Below, piece after piece: positions 6,823 through 16,965 of a DNA stretch of 64,000 nt. The position numbers were made by a program, and so were the translations under genes. Under the pieces are notes generated by a model. It was not told the DNA's origin and made no database searches. It saw only the letters and a program-made list of their open reading frames with translations. The DNA lies in NCBI GenBank assembly GCA_016720585.1, contig JADKKH010000004.1, positions 124,001 to 188,000 on the forward strand. Reading direction: 5' to 3'. This DNA is from Chitinophagaceae bacterium (GTDB lineage Bacteria; Bacteroidota; Bacteroidia; Chitinophagales; Chitinophagaceae). Every line of letters starts with the position of its first letter. The stretch's first letter is position 1.

Positions 6823-9800
6823 ATGAAAAAAATCTTACAGGGGATTTCCTTCTCCTTATTATTACTTATCTCAACAAACTCCTTTTCCCAGGACAAAACA
6901 GTCTCCGGAAAGGTTGTTGATGAAAAAGGAAATGCTGTCTCCAAAGCATCAGTAATTGTTCTGGGCACCAAAATTGGAACCACTACCAACGAAAACGGCG
7001 CGTTTACAATTTCTGTCCCCTCTACTGCTAAAACTCTTGTTATCAGTTCGGTTGGATTTGAGACGTTACAAGCATCTATAACCGAAAGAACTACAATCGA
7101 GGTTACACTGAAACCTGGCGTACAAGAAATGAGAGATGTTGTAGTTACAGCCCTGGGCATAAGACGATCTGAAAAAGCCCTTGGATATTCTGTTCAAAAG
7201 GTCTCCGGTGAAAGCTTGCAAAAAGTTTCAGGTCTTGATGTTGCTACATCTCTTACCGGTAAAGTTGCAGGCGTATTGGTTAAAAACTCACCGGATTTCG
7301 CTGCTGTTCCCGTTGTTTCAGTTCGTGGAGAGAACGCTTTATTGGTTATCGATGGGATTGCTTATCAGAATAAAACATTAAGCGATATATCTTCCGAAGA
7401 TATTGAGTCTGTAAGTGTTTTGAAAGGTGCAACGGCTTCGGCTTTGTATGGTTTTCGTGGTGCAAACGGCGCCATTTTGATTACCACCAAAAATGGCACT
7501 ACGGGTAAAACAGGAATAACAATTGACTATACAACCAATACGATGTTAACTGCAGGTTTCCTGGCTATTCCGGAGAAACAATATGTGTATGGTCGTGGAG
7601 GCAGTGGTATTTATAGCCTGAACTCGGATCAGTCATGGGGTCCAGTAATAGACGGATCAATGCAAAATCAATGGGATCCGATTACGAAGACTTTTACTGT
7701 AAGGCCCTACCTGCCTGTTGGTAAAGACAATTTCAAAAACTTCCTGGAACAGGGTTATGTAACCAACAATAATTTAAATATTAGTTATCATAAGGATAAT
7801 CTTTCGCTCAGGAATTCTTTTAACTGGACCGAAAATAAAGGCCGGTATCCTAATTCTAAATTGCAAAAATATACTTATGCCTTTGGTGCCGATCTTAACC
7901 TGGATAAGTTTAAAATAAGTACTAATTTATCTTATGCTAAAAAAGCCTCAAAGAATGTCGGATCCAACGGTTATACATCCTATGATCCGATGTATAGCAT
8001 ATTGATCTGGTCGCCTGCTGATTGGGATCTGAGCCTCTACAAAGATAATTATTGGATCAAGAAAGGTGAAATACAAAACAACCATTTTGGATTAGTGGCT
8101 GGCGGTACTATTGATAATTATGCCGGTAATTCTGAAAACAATCCTTATTTCGACCGTTACGAAAAAACAAACGAAATTTCCCGTGACATTTTTAATGCTG
8201 ATTTAACCATGAGTTATCAATTAACGAATTGGTTAAAAGCCACTGTTCGTTCAGGTGTTGATTTCTACAAACAATCAGGACAGTTAAGGTCTTCATGGGG
8301 TTCCTATCTGTCGTCGGGTAATACGGATGTGCCTGGTTTACCTTATAGTGGTTGGAATGGCGGAAGAAAAGGACAGTATAATATCGGGGTAAGTAATGGA
8401 TTTAGTAATAACTCCGATTTGTTACTGACAGGGGATAGAAAATTCAACAAGTTTACTGTTGAATATCTTGCCGGGGGAACAATTTTCTACAAACGGGATG
8501 ATAATATGAATGCAACTACGCAAGGTGGTATTTCTGTTCCTGGTTTTTTCTCCATCAAAGCATCTATTAATCCTGCCCAGGTATCACAGAGTACATACGC
8601 CCAGCAGGTAAATTCTTTATTTGGTCGTGTGGGTGTTTCCTGGAACAAAATGGCATTTATTGAAGCCACCGGCCGTAACGACTGGAGTTCTACATTAGCT
8701 AAAGCGCAACGTTCTTATTTTTATCCATCAGTCGCAGCAAGTTTTATCGTTTCAGAATTGTTGCCGCAAACAAAAAATTGGCTTGATTTATTGAAACTGA
8801 GGGGCTCCTGGACATTGTCAAAAAGGCCCGCTGATATTTACGAAATTAATAGTAGTTATTCTATTGCAGCTGCCACCTGGGGTAATTTGAATGGTGCAGG
8901 TGTTCCCGGCAATTTATATTCACCAACCATTGCTCCGACAGGTTCAGAAACTTATGAGCAGGGTTTACAAGCTATGTTCCTGAAAAATCGTTTGATGGTC
9001 GATGTATCCCACTATACAAAAAGAATATTCGATCGTATAACAACAGTAGGGTTAACACCGGCTTCCGGATACGGCGGACTCGTAACTAATTTTAAGGAAG
9101 AAATAACCCGGCGTGGCTGGGAGATTATTGTGAATGGTACGCCTGTTAAAAATAAAGACTGGCAATTGGATTTAGGTCTTAACTGGTCAACTTTTGCCAG
9201 CTACTATACTAAGTTAGATCCTGTCTTTTCAGCTAAAAAGCCCTGGGTAAAAGTTGGAGAACGTGCTGATCATTTTATCAGCAGAGATTTTCAGCGTGTC
9301 CCTCCAGGAAAGGGGGAAGCTTCAGGAAATCTTATACACAATAGCGGTGGAAGGCCTATCGTTCATGGGTATGATGTATTATTTGGCTACTACGATCCAA
9401 AGTTTATTTGGGGTACAAATGCCAATTTAAGGTATAAGAACTTAAGTTTTTTCCTGTCTTTTGATGGAGTAAATGGCGGACTGGCTAACACAAGAACAGA
9501 AAGTTATATGTGGCAGGCAGGTGTTCATCCGGAATCTCTTTCACCGGAAAGAGCATTAGACGTCGCTACACCAGGTTCCAATAACTATCTGGGCCAGGGT
9601 GTAAAAGTGGTATCGGGATCAGCTACATATGATGCTAATGGTAATATCTTGACTGACACCCGTGTTTTTGCGACTAATGATATTAAAACTACCTACAAGC
9701 AATATATGGTCGATTTGCACAACAGTAGTGCCTGGGGTGGTAATGGAAGTAAAGCAGATACGTATTCCAAAACTTTTTTCAAACTACGTGAGATTTCTTT

Positions 9801-9984
9801 ATCGTACAATGTGCCGGCTAAACTGTTACATAAAGTTGCAAAAGCTGCATCCATTAGTTTAATCGGGCAAAATGTACTGCTGAAAGCAAAACAGTTTAAA
9901 TATTCTGATCCTGACGGTGGTAATGAAGATTTTGCAGACCCATCAACAAGGTATCTCGGTTTCAAAATTAATTTCACATTCTAA
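6823..9984 (+). CDS. susC: SusC/RagA family TonB-linked outer membrane transporter
   Basis: A 1053-residue TonB-dependent outer-membrane transporter that imports glycan fragments with its SusD partner. A signal peptide ends near SFSQ (about residue 23). A CarboxypepD_reg-like beta-sandwich (VSGKVVDEKGNAV...) spans about residues 26-108. The plug follows, with the SusC signatures VVVTALGI, VRGENALLVIDG and LYGFRGANGAILITTK. The remainder is a 22-strand barrel ending in an aromatic residue (INFTF). susD starts 11 bp later. It is the first gene of the PUL and carries the LacI-type control region in front. Confidence 0.97.
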   Translation: MKKILQGISFSLLLLISTNSFSQDKTVSGKVVDEKGNAVSKASVIVLGTKIGTTTNENGAFTISVPSTAKTLVISSVGFETLQASITERTTIEVTLKPGVQEMRDVVVTALGIRRSEKALGYSVQKVSGESLQKVSGLDVATSLTGKVAGVLVKNSPDFAAVPVVSVRGENALLVIDGIAYQNKTLSDISSEDIESVSVLKGATASALYGFRGANGAILITTKNGTTGKTGITIDYTTNTMLTAGFLAIPEKQYVYGRGGSGIYSLNSDQSWGPVIDGSMQNQWDPITKTFTVRPYLPVGKDNFKNFLEQGYVTNNNLNISYHKDNLSLRNSFNWTENKGRYPNSKLQKYTYAFGADLNLDKFKISTNLSYAKKASKNVGSNGYTSYDPMYSILIWSPADWDLSLYKDNYWIKKGEIQNNHFGLVAGGTIDNYAGNSENNPYFDRYEKTNEISRDIFNADLTMSYQLTNWLKATVRSGVDFYKQSGQLRSSWGSYLSSGNTDVPGLPYSGWNGGRKGQYNIGVSNGFSNNSDLLLTGDRKFNKFTVEYLAGGTIFYKRDDNMNATTQGGISVPGFFSIKASINPAQVSQSTYAQQVNSLFGRVGVSWNKMAFIEATGRNDWSSTLAKAQRSYFYPSVAASFIVSELLPQTKNWLDLLKLRGSWTLSKRPADIYEINSSYSIAAATWGNLNGAGVPGNLYSPTIAPTGSETYEQGLQAMFLKNRLMVDVSHYTKRIFDRITTVGLTPASGYGGLVTNFKEEITRRGWEIIVNGTPVKNKDWQLDLGLNWSTFASYYTKLDPVFSAKKPWVKVGERADHFISRDFQRVPPGKGEASGNLIHNSGGRPIVHGYDVLFGYYDPKFIWGTNANLRYKNLSFFLSFDGVNGGLANTRTESYMWQAGVHPESLSPERALDVATPGSNNYLGQGVKVVSGSATYDANGNILTDTRVFATNDIKTTYKQYMVDLHNSSAWGGNGSKADTYSKTFFKLREISLSYNVPAKLLHKVAKAASISLIGQNVLLKAKQFKYSDPDGGNEDFADPSTRYLGFKINFTF

Positions 9985-9995
9985 AAATTGCAGCA

Positions 9996-11534
9996 ATGAA
10001 AAAAATACATTATATACTACTTGCAACGGTTTCTCTTACCATTGCAAGTTCATGTAAAAAGTTTGATACATTAAATACCAACCCGGATGTACCCACATCT
10101 GTTTCACCCGATTTGCTTGCAACTTCGGTATTGAAAAGTACATACCGGTTTTGGAATCCAAATCCAACAGATTGGGGCACGGCACAGTTATGGGATAAGC
10201 ATTGTACAAATCTTCAAAACAATCCTAATCCTTACCAGTATTTTTCTTCTTATTATCCTTACGGGGGATTCGGAGGAGCTCAGAATTTAACTATTCTTAA
10301 AAGAATGGTTGAATTAGCTCAAGGCAATCCGCAACTTCCTTCCTATGAGGGCTTAGCATTATTTCTGAAGGCTTCGTATGGTTTTAGTACAACATTAGAT
10401 ATGGGGGATATCCCTTATTCAGAAGCAGGAAAAGCAGAAGAAGGAATAACACAACCTAAGTACGATAAGCAGGCAGATGTATTTGTTGGTGTATTGAATG
10501 ATTTAAAAGCTGCCGAAGAAAAGTTTGCCGTTGGTGTCAATTTTTCCGGTGATATAATGCTGGGTGGAAATGCAGGAAAATGGCGCAGACTTTGTAACGC
10601 TATGCAGTTAAGAGTTTTAAACACAATCAGTAAAAAGATTACACCCGCACAAAAAGCCCGTTTTGCAGAAATATTTGCTGCAGGTAATTTAATGACCGGC
10701 AATGCTGATAACTTTCAATTATCCTATCTTGATAATACAAATGCAACCTACCCTTTTTACAACGGAGAAGGTATGAGGGTTAATTTAGCCATGTCGAAAC
10801 TGATGGTTGATGCGTTAAAAAATGTGAATGACCGCAGGTTGTTTTATTTTGGAGAACCGGCAGCTTACAAAATTACCGGTGGTTTACTGGAAAATGATTT
10901 TGCGGCTTATGAAGGCGCACCGTCAGAATTATCTCCTAACCTGCTGGATCTTAACAGGGCAGCGGGAAAGTATTCTTTGGTGAATAAGCGTTATGCCTCA
11001 TCAGCATCCAGAATTGGCGATCCTTATATTTATTTTACCTATGCTGAGCAATGTTTCATTATAGCAGAAGCAATTGAAGAAGGTTGGGTAACTGGCAATG
11101 CACAGACCTACTACGAAAATGGTGTTAAGGCTCAGCTTGATTATTACAGAACCTTATCTACTGTAATACAGGGCAATCTTCATGGAATGGCCATTACTCA
11201 AACCTATATTGATAATTATTTTACAGGCGAAGCAGCCTATAAAACGGCTGGGACTAAATTGCAACGTGAGCAGCAGATTTGGATGCAAAGATATTTTATA
11301 GATTTCTTCCAGGGTGGCGGCATGTCTTTTAGAACTTTTCAACGTACAGGATATCCTGTCTTTCCGCTTGATCCGGCTACATCTTTAAATTCCGGAGCTC
11401 CGACACAGGTTCCTAAACGCAATATGTACCCGACTGATGAGGTAACCAAAAACCCGGTGAACTATAAAAAGGCAGTTGATGAACAGTTTGGCGGAACTGA
11501 TGACGTTAATAAAACCCCCTGGTGGTTACTATAG
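9996..11534 (+). CDS. susD: SusD/RagB family glycan-binding outer membrane lipoprotein
   Basis: The surface lipoprotein that caps SusC and binds the incoming glycan. A lipoprotein signal peptide ends at Cys20 (TIASSC). The mature start KKFDTLNTNPDVPTSVSPDLL is the pattern of the SusD-like_2 subgroup. The 512 residues hold the helical TPR-like scaffold of the family, and the end has the usual RMYPTDE-type segment (here RNMYPTDEVTKNPVNY). The subgroup assignment is from pattern memory. It is followed by a strong terminator-like hairpin that may lower expression of the downstream enzymes relative to susCD. Confidence 0.95.
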   Translation: MKKIHYILLATVSLTIASSCKKFDTLNTNPDVPTSVSPDLLATSVLKSTYRFWNPNPTDWGTAQLWDKHCTNLQNNPNPYQYFSSYYPYGGFGGAQNLTILKRMVELAQGNPQLPSYEGLALFLKASYGFSTTLDMGDIPYSEAGKAEEGITQPKYDKQADVFVGVLNDLKAAEEKFAVGVNFSGDIMLGGNAGKWRRLCNAMQLRVLNTISKKITPAQKARFAEIFAAGNLMTGNADNFQLSYLDNTNATYPFYNGEGMRVNLAMSKLMVDALKNVNDRRLFYFGEPAAYKITGGLLENDFAAYEGAPSELSPNLLDLNRAAGKYSLVNKRYASSASRIGDPYIYFTYAEQCFIIAEAIEEGWVTGNAQTYYENGVKAQLDYYRTLSTVIQGNLHGMAITQTYIDNYFTGEAAYKTAGTKLQREQQIWMQRYFIDFFQGGGMSFRTFQRTGYPVFPLDPATSLNSGAPTQVPKRNMYPTDEVTKNPVNYKKAVDEQFGGTDDVNKTPWWLL

Positions 11535-11572
11535 AAAATAATATCGCAATTGCATTTTTGAAAAGCAAATTA

Positions 11573-11605
11573 AAAATGGAGGAGTCGTTACTCCTCCATT
11601 TTACT
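11573..11605 (+). terminator. Hairpin after susD (terminator or attenuator)
   Basis: A perfect 13-bp stem (AAAATGGAGGAGT with ACTCCTCCATTTT) closes a CGTT loop and ends in T residues, 39 bp after the susD stop. In SusCD loci such a hairpin commonly lets susCD be transcribed more strongly than the enzymes downstream. Confidence 0.75.
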
Positions 11606-11944
11606 AAAAATAAAAACCAAAACTACTTTAAGGGCGTCATATTAAGCAGTATTATGGGTGTTTTGGTATACAGCTCTGCGGATATTTTGGAAAGAATTGT
11701 ATCAAAATTTTTTGTTGATACTGGGAAATTGAATTTGGTATGATAATTATTTTGCAAAATGGGTTTAAAAAGAAGCCTGGAAAGAGTTAAATTATAGAGT
11801 CAGAATTTTATTTTTTTCGTTTAGCAAGCAGTTTTTATAAGCAATCGACAATTAGTGGATCGTATATTCTTTTTTAAGTTAATACCTCCACTTTTTAAAA
11901 GCCAGATAAGGCGTTTTTTATTTTGGTTTTGTAAAATTGTTAAT
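11606..11944. other. Gap between the susD hairpin and GH16
   Basis: About 340 bp of AT-rich DNA. An open frame at 11522-11743 spans the terminator hairpin and has no recognisable features, so I do not call it. A CAATCG half-site near 11842 weakly resembles the LacI-type operators. A secondary promoter for the enzyme genes may lie here, but no good TTG/TAnnTTTG pair stands out. Confidence 0.5.
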
Positions 11945-12721
11945 ATGAGAGTTGAAAATAAATTAATACACTCACTTGTTTTCCTAAGCGCTTTATTTAT
12001 TCAAAAAACGGCTATTTCTCAGACTCAATTCACGAAACTGGTATGGGCCGATGAATTTAATTACAAAGGCCTGCCTGATAGCAGCAAATGGGGTTATGCT
12101 ATTGGTGGCCACGGCTGGGGCAATAATGAATTGCAGTATTATACAGAAAAGGATACGTTAAATGCCAAAGTAGAAAATGGCGTTTTGAAGATTATTGCCA
12201 GGAAACAAAAAAAGGAAAACAGGGAATATACTTCTGCAAGATTACTGACAAAAAATAAATTTGATTTTAAATATGGCAGAATTGAAGCCGTTGCAAAAAT
12301 ACCAGCTTCAGCCGGTACATGGCCCGCAATATGGCTGTTGGGTAGCACTATCGAACAGGTAAATTGGCCTGCCTGTGGCGAAATTGATATCATGGAACAC
12401 AGAGGTATTGAGTTAAATAAAATATTTGGAACATTACATTATCCCGGCCATTCCGGCGGTAAGGGCAACGGAAAGACACTTAACATTCCAACGGCTACTT
12501 CATCGTTTCATAATTACGCCGTAGAATGGAATGCCATTGAGATAAAATTTTACATTGATAACGAATTGTATCATACAGTTGCCAATAATGAAAGTATACC
12601 CTTTAACCATAATTTTTTCATTCTTTTAAATCTGGCCATCGGGGGAAATTTTGGTGGGACGGTAGACCCACTATTTGCCATTGATTCAATGGAAATTGAC
12701 TACGTAAGGGTTTTTCAATAA
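11945..12721 (+). CDS. Secreted GH16 endo-beta-glycanase (laminarinase-like)
   Basis: A 258-residue family 16 glycoside hydrolase. It has a signal peptide (MRVENKLIHSLVFLSALF..., cleavage near AISQ), then a single catalytic jelly-roll domain. The active site GEIDIMEHRG places nucleophile Glu146, Asp148 and acid/base Glu151. LVWADEFNY, WGNNELQYYT and GTWPAIWLLG are typical of bacterial endo-beta-1,3-glucanases. Other GH16 enzymes cut mixed-linkage glucan, beta-galactan or agar, so linkage is inferred. I start at 11945 because the 30 codons upstream lie before the signal peptide. Confidence 0.92.
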   Translation: MRVENKLIHSLVFLSALFIQKTAISQTQFTKLVWADEFNYKGLPDSSKWGYAIGGHGWGNNELQYYTEKDTLNAKVENGVLKIIARKQKKENREYTSARLLTKNKFDFKYGRIEAVAKIPASAGTWPAIWLLGSTIEQVNWPACGEIDIMEHRGIELNKIFGTLHYPGHSGGKGNGKTLNIPTATSSFHNYAVEWNAIEIKFYIDNELYHTVANNESIPFNHNFFILLNLAIGGNFGGTVDPLFAIDSMEIDYVRVFQ

Positions 12722-12757
12722 TAGCACAAATAGTACTAACAGGTTTTATTAAGCCAC

Positions 12758-14572
12758 ATGGTTAGATTAAAAATATTTTTAGCGTTTATTGTGTTGCCAA
12801 TTTCAGCTCTGGCACAAGGCCTGCTAATCAATGCTGCCAACCGAAATAGTGTCAGCTTAAATGGCGACTGGAATTATATAGTTGATCCTTATGAAACCGG
12901 TTATTACAATTTTCATTCAGAAGTGTACGATCAGAAAAATCCCGGATCTCCATCCGCATTTTACAATAACTATCACGCAAAGAATAAATCAGAATTAGTT
13001 GAGTATGATTTTGACAAATCGCCTGTACTAAGAATACCTGGAGACTGGAATACCCAAAAGGGAAATCTCTTTTATTATGAAGGTACCGTATGGCTAAAGA
13101 AATCTTTTGATTATAGGTTAAAGACTGAGAAAAGGGTTTTTGTTTATTTCGGGGCTATTAATTATAAAGCTGAAGTATATCTTAATGGAAAAAAAATAGG
13201 TATGCATGAAGGCGGCTTTACACCCTTTAATTTTGAAATCACCTCTGTCATAAAAGATAAAGGCAACTATTTGGTTGTTAAAGTTGATAACAAAAGGTTC
13301 AAAGAAGCCGTGCCAACTACGAATACGGATTGGTGGAATTATGGCGGTATCACCAGGGATGTGCTGTTGATCGAAGAGCCTGCTGTTTTTATTCAGGACT
13401 ACTCTGTTCAACTGAAAAAAGGAAACAGAGCTGGTATTGCAGGGTTTGTTCAATTAAATAATACAGGTAAAGACGAAAAAATAACTATCAGTATTCCCGA
13501 ACTGAAAATTGAAAAAAAAATAGAGGTGGCTGATGATGGCAAAGCAGTATTTGAACTTGATGTGCCCCCTAAAATTAATTACTGGTCCCCGGAGTCGCCC
13601 AAACTTTATACTGTTTTTATTAAATCAGCATACCAAACATTAAAAGATGATATTGGCTTCAGAACTATTGAAACAAAAGGTTCTGATATTATACTGAATG
13701 GTAAATCCATTTTTTTACGTGGCATTTGTATGCATGAAGAAATAAATGGAAGAAGGGCAAACAGCAGGGTGGATGCGATTAAACTCTTAACCTGGGCAAA
13801 AGAACTGGGTTGTAACTATGTACGGCTGGCACATTACCCGCATAGCGAATATATGGTACAGATGGCTGACAAAATGGGGCTAATGGTGTGGGAGGAAATA
13901 CCCGTTTACTGGACAATAGATTTTAATAAAGAAACAACTTATAGCAATGCAAAAAATCAATTAACAGAGGTTGTTACAAGAGATAAGAACCGGGCAGCCG
14001 TAATCATCTGGTCCGTGGCCAATGAAACACCTTTATCAGAAGCAAGGAATTTGTTTTTAATCAATCTTATCAAACATACTCAGACACTTGATACGACAAG
14101 GTTGCTAAGTGCCGCCTTGTTGACACGTAATGAAAAGGGCGTAGGAATTATAGATGATAAAATTGGTGTGCATCTGGATATAATATCTTTTAACCAATAC
14201 ATGGGTTGGTATGGGGGGGATTTAAAAACAGCACCCAATGCCCAATGGACAACACCCTATAATAAACCGGTAGTGGTATCAGAATTTGGCGGCGATGCAA
14301 AACAAGGATTGCATGGCCCTAAAGAGGAACGCTGGAATGAAGAATACCAGGAATACCTGTATCAGCAAAACCTGTTAATGATAGAAAGGATTCCCAATGT
14401 CAGGGGCATTAGCCCATGGATATTAACTGATTTCAGATCGCCAAGAAGGTTATTGCCCGGTGTACAGAATGGATTTAACAGGAAAGGACTGATTTCTGAT
14501 AAAGATAAAAAGAAGAAAGCATTTTTTACCCTGCAAACCTTTTATAAAAAAATTGCACTGCAGTACAAGTGA
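12758..14572 (+). CDS. Secreted GH2 glycosidase, beta-glucuronidase-like
   Basis: A 604-residue family 2 hydrolase with a signal peptide ending near ALAQ. Sugar-binding jelly roll, immunoglobulin-like domain and TIM barrel follow in the usual order. Acid/base Glu423 lies in SVANET and nucleophile Glu509 in VVSEFGG. Near the end NRKG (residues 574-577) matches the NxKG motif that contacts the carboxylate in beta-glucuronidases, which favours a uronidase over a galactosidase. The protein is short, without the extra C-terminal domains of LacZ. It lies 36 bp after GH16 in the same transcription unit. Confidence 0.88.
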   Translation: MVRLKIFLAFIVLPISALAQGLLINAANRNSVSLNGDWNYIVDPYETGYYNFHSEVYDQKNPGSPSAFYNNYHAKNKSELVEYDFDKSPVLRIPGDWNTQKGNLFYYEGTVWLKKSFDYRLKTEKRVFVYFGAINYKAEVYLNGKKIGMHEGGFTPFNFEITSVIKDKGNYLVVKVDNKRFKEAVPTTNTDWWNYGGITRDVLLIEEPAVFIQDYSVQLKKGNRAGIAGFVQLNNTGKDEKITISIPELKIEKKIEVADDGKAVFELDVPPKINYWSPESPKLYTVFIKSAYQTLKDDIGFRTIETKGSDIILNGKSIFLRGICMHEEINGRRANSRVDAIKLLTWAKELGCNYVRLAHYPHSEYMVQMADKMGLMVWEEIPVYWTIDFNKETTYSNAKNQLTEVVTRDKNRAAVIIWSVANETPLSEARNLFLINLIKHTQTLDTTRLLSAALLTRNEKGVGIIDDKIGVHLDIISFNQYMGWYGGDLKTAPNAQWTTPYNKPVVVSEFGGDAKQGLHGPKEERWNEEYQEYLYQQNLLMIERIPNVRGISPWILTDFRSPRRLLPGVQNGFNRKGLISDKDKKKKAFFTLQTFYKKIALQYK

Positions 14573-14679
14573 AAAAACAAAACATTTTTAATACAACCGG
14601 CAAATAAAACAGAGGGCAGCAATGCACCATGCTTTGCTAAATGGCATTTAAAAAAGCAAAAAATGTAATTGTGACTAAA

Positions 14680-15513
14680 ATGAAATGTATTCTTTTTTTC
14701 TTAACAGCCTTAATGAGTTATGGCTCAAATGCCCAGTCATTAAAACTAATGACCTATAATATCCGCCTGGATGTTGCTGTTGATGGAGAAAATGATTGGG
14801 CACACCGAAAAGATTTTTTTGCTGCTCAAATACAATTTTACGAACCGGATATTTTCGGGATACAGGAGGCAAGACCCCACCAGGTAACAGATATTGCCAA
14901 TTCACTTCCCCCATATGCTTATACGGGTATTGGCAGAGATGGGATTGGCAAAGGGGAGTCTTCCAATATTTATTATAAGAATGACAGGTTTATGCTTAAA
15001 GAAACCCATACGTTCTGGCTCTCCCCGACACCAGATAGTATTTCAAAAGGCTGGGATGCCGCATTTAACAGGATTTGCACTTATGTCCTGTTGAAAGACC
15101 TTAGAACAAAAAAAATATTTTGGGTTTTCAATACGCACCTGGACCACGTTGGGGAAGAGGCAAGAACAAAAGGTATCCAGCTCATATTATCCAGAATTGC
15201 AGCCGTAAATACAATGAATTACCCGGTAATATTTATGGGAGACTTCAACTCCGAACCAACTACGGAAAGAATTAGTGACTTAAAAAAACAAATGAATGAC
15301 TGCAGGGATATTTCCAAAGAAAAACCTTTTGGACCGGCTGGTACGTTTAATAATTTTAAACACAACGAAACGGTAACAAAGCTGATAGATTATATTTTTA
15401 TTTCTAAATCAGCCCATATCACTGTAAAGAAATACGCCGTATTAAGCGATTCCGATAAATTGAAATATCCATCAGATCATTTGCCAGTTTATGTAGAACT
15501 AAAAATAAATTAA
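14680..15513 (+). CDS. Secreted endonuclease/exonuclease/phosphatase family protein
   Basis: A 277-residue EEP-superfamily metal-dependent phosphoesterase with a signal peptide (MKCILFFLTALMSYGSNAQ). The conserved blocks appear in order: LMTYNIR, GIQEARP, NTHLDHVG, IFMGDFNSEP and the catalytic SDHLPV. All metal and phosphate ligands look intact, so it should be active. The substrate could be DNA, inositol phosphate, sphingolipid or a sugar phosphate. I start at 14680, where the signal peptide begins, not 39 bp upstream. Similar secreted EEP proteins are often found beside glycosidases in this phylum; their role there is unknown. Confidence 0.88.
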   Translation: MKCILFFLTALMSYGSNAQSLKLMTYNIRLDVAVDGENDWAHRKDFFAAQIQFYEPDIFGIQEARPHQVTDIANSLPPYAYTGIGRDGIGKGESSNIYYKNDRFMLKETHTFWLSPTPDSISKGWDAAFNRICTYVLLKDLRTKKIFWVFNTHLDHVGEEARTKGIQLILSRIAAVNTMNYPVIFMGDFNSEPTTERISDLKKQMNDCRDISKEKPFGPAGTFNNFKHNETVTKLIDYIFISKSAHITVKKYAVLSDSDKLKYPSDHLPVYVELKIN

Positions 15514-15515
15514 GT

Positions 15516-16958
15516 ATGAATCTGTCAATTTCGTTTTTTTTCTGTTTTATTACAGTAATGGGCTTTAGTCAGCAGGTAAAGAAAAATAGTTACGAAAATA
15601 AAACGGTTACAGTTTATACTTCTGCCGATAGCACCAATCTCCGATTATCAGAAACTGAGAAAATCATTTTTAAAAAACAAGCACAACCTACCGAAGGTGA
15701 GATAAGTGTTTTTGTGGATCCCACTAAAACCTTTCAAACATTCTTGGGCATTGGTGCAGCAGTGACAGATGCCAGTGCGGAAACATTTGCAAAGTTACCC
15801 TTTGTAAAACAACAGGAACTTTTGCAAGCCTATTTTAGTAAAGAAAAAGGCATAGGCTACTGTTTGATAAGAACAAATATCCATAGTTGCGATTTTAGTA
15901 GCGGCAGTTATACCTATGTTTCCGAAGGTGACAGTTTATTAAAAACATTTAACATCAGCCATGACAAACAATTTCGTATTCCATTTATAAAACAGGCCAT
16001 CGCAGCGGGTGGTGGAAAAATTACGTTGTATGCAAGTCCCTGGAGCCCGCCATCATTTATGAAAACCAATGGTGACATGTTACATGGTGGGAAATTAATA
16101 AAAGCGTATGCACAAAGCTGGGCAAACTATTTTGTAAAATTTATTAAGGCGTATGAAAAAGAAGGCATTCCCGTTTGGGGTATTACCATTCAAAATGAAC
16201 CCATGGCAACGCAGCGATGGGAAAGCTGCATTTTTACTGCCGAAGAGGAAAGGGATTTTCTCAAAAATTATTTGGGACCTACTTTGCAAAAGCAGGGATT
16301 AGCCCATAAGAAAATTATTGTATGGGACCATAACCGGGATTTGATGACACATAGGGCTAATATCATATTTGACGATCCTCAGGCCGCCAAATATGCATGG
16401 GGTATGGGTTTTCACTGGTACGAGAATTGGAGCGGCGGACTGCCTATGTATGAGAATGTGGAAATTGTAAACAGGACTTATCCTGGAAAAAAATTATTAT
16501 TTACCGAAGGATGTGCCGAAAGTTTTAAAAAGGATGGCTATCAGAATTGGGCAAACGGCGAACGGTATGGCCGCTCTATGATTAATGATTTTAATAACGG
16601 TACTGTTGGCTGGACGGACTGGAATATCTTATTAGATGAAACTGGCGGCCCTAATCATGTCGGCAACTTTTGTTTTGCACCTGTACATGCCGATACAAAA
16701 TCAGGGGAAATTATCTATACGCCATCCTATTACTATATTGGACATTTTTCAAAATTCATCCGGCCCGGCGCAAAAAAAATAAGCAGTGCAGCCAGCAGAA
16801 GCCAATTACTTACCACGGCTTTTATCAATACTGATGGAAATATTGCAGTGATTGTAATGAACCAAAGTGATAAAAAGATAACCTATAATTTATGTATTGG
16901 AACCCATGCGGCTGTTGTAAACATATTACCACATGCTATTCAAACCCTTGTTTTATAA
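15516..16958 (+). CDS. Secreted GH30 glycosidase (endo-beta-1,6-glucanase-like)
   Basis: A 480-residue family 30 hydrolase: signal peptide, then a TIM barrel with a C-terminal side beta-domain. Acid/base Glu228 is in TIQNEP and nucleophile Glu331 in FTEGC. The blocks ASPWSPPSFMKTNG and GFHWYENW are typical of the GH30 subgroup that includes bacterial beta-1,6-glucanases and glucosylceramidase-like enzymes. Other GH30 subgroups cut beta-1,6-galactan, so the linkage beta-1,6 is more certain than the sugar. It starts two bases after the EEP gene, which indicates translational coupling. Confidence 0.9.
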   Translation: MNLSISFFFCFITVMGFSQQVKKNSYENKTVTVYTSADSTNLRLSETEKIIFKKQAQPTEGEISVFVDPTKTFQTFLGIGAAVTDASAETFAKLPFVKQQELLQAYFSKEKGIGYCLIRTNIHSCDFSSGSYTYVSEGDSLLKTFNISHDKQFRIPFIKQAIAAGGGKITLYASPWSPPSFMKTNGDMLHGGKLIKAYAQSWANYFVKFIKAYEKEGIPVWGITIQNEPMATQRWESCIFTAEEERDFLKNYLGPTLQKQGLAHKKIIVWDHNRDLMTHRANIIFDDPQAAKYAWGMGFHWYENWSGGLPMYENVEIVNRTYPGKKLLFTEGCAESFKKDGYQNWANGERYGRSMINDFNNGTVGWTDWNILLDETGGPNHVGNFCFAPVHADTKSGEIIYTPSYYYIGHFSKFIRPGAKKISSAASRSQLLTTAFINTDGNIAVIVMNQSDKKITYNLCIGTHAAVVNILPHAIQTLVL

Positions 16959-16965
16959 TATATCT

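Noticed and set aside
11522..11743. Open frame after susD
   Set aside because: It overlaps the end of susD, reads through a strong terminator hairpin and shows no family resemblance or ribosome-binding site.
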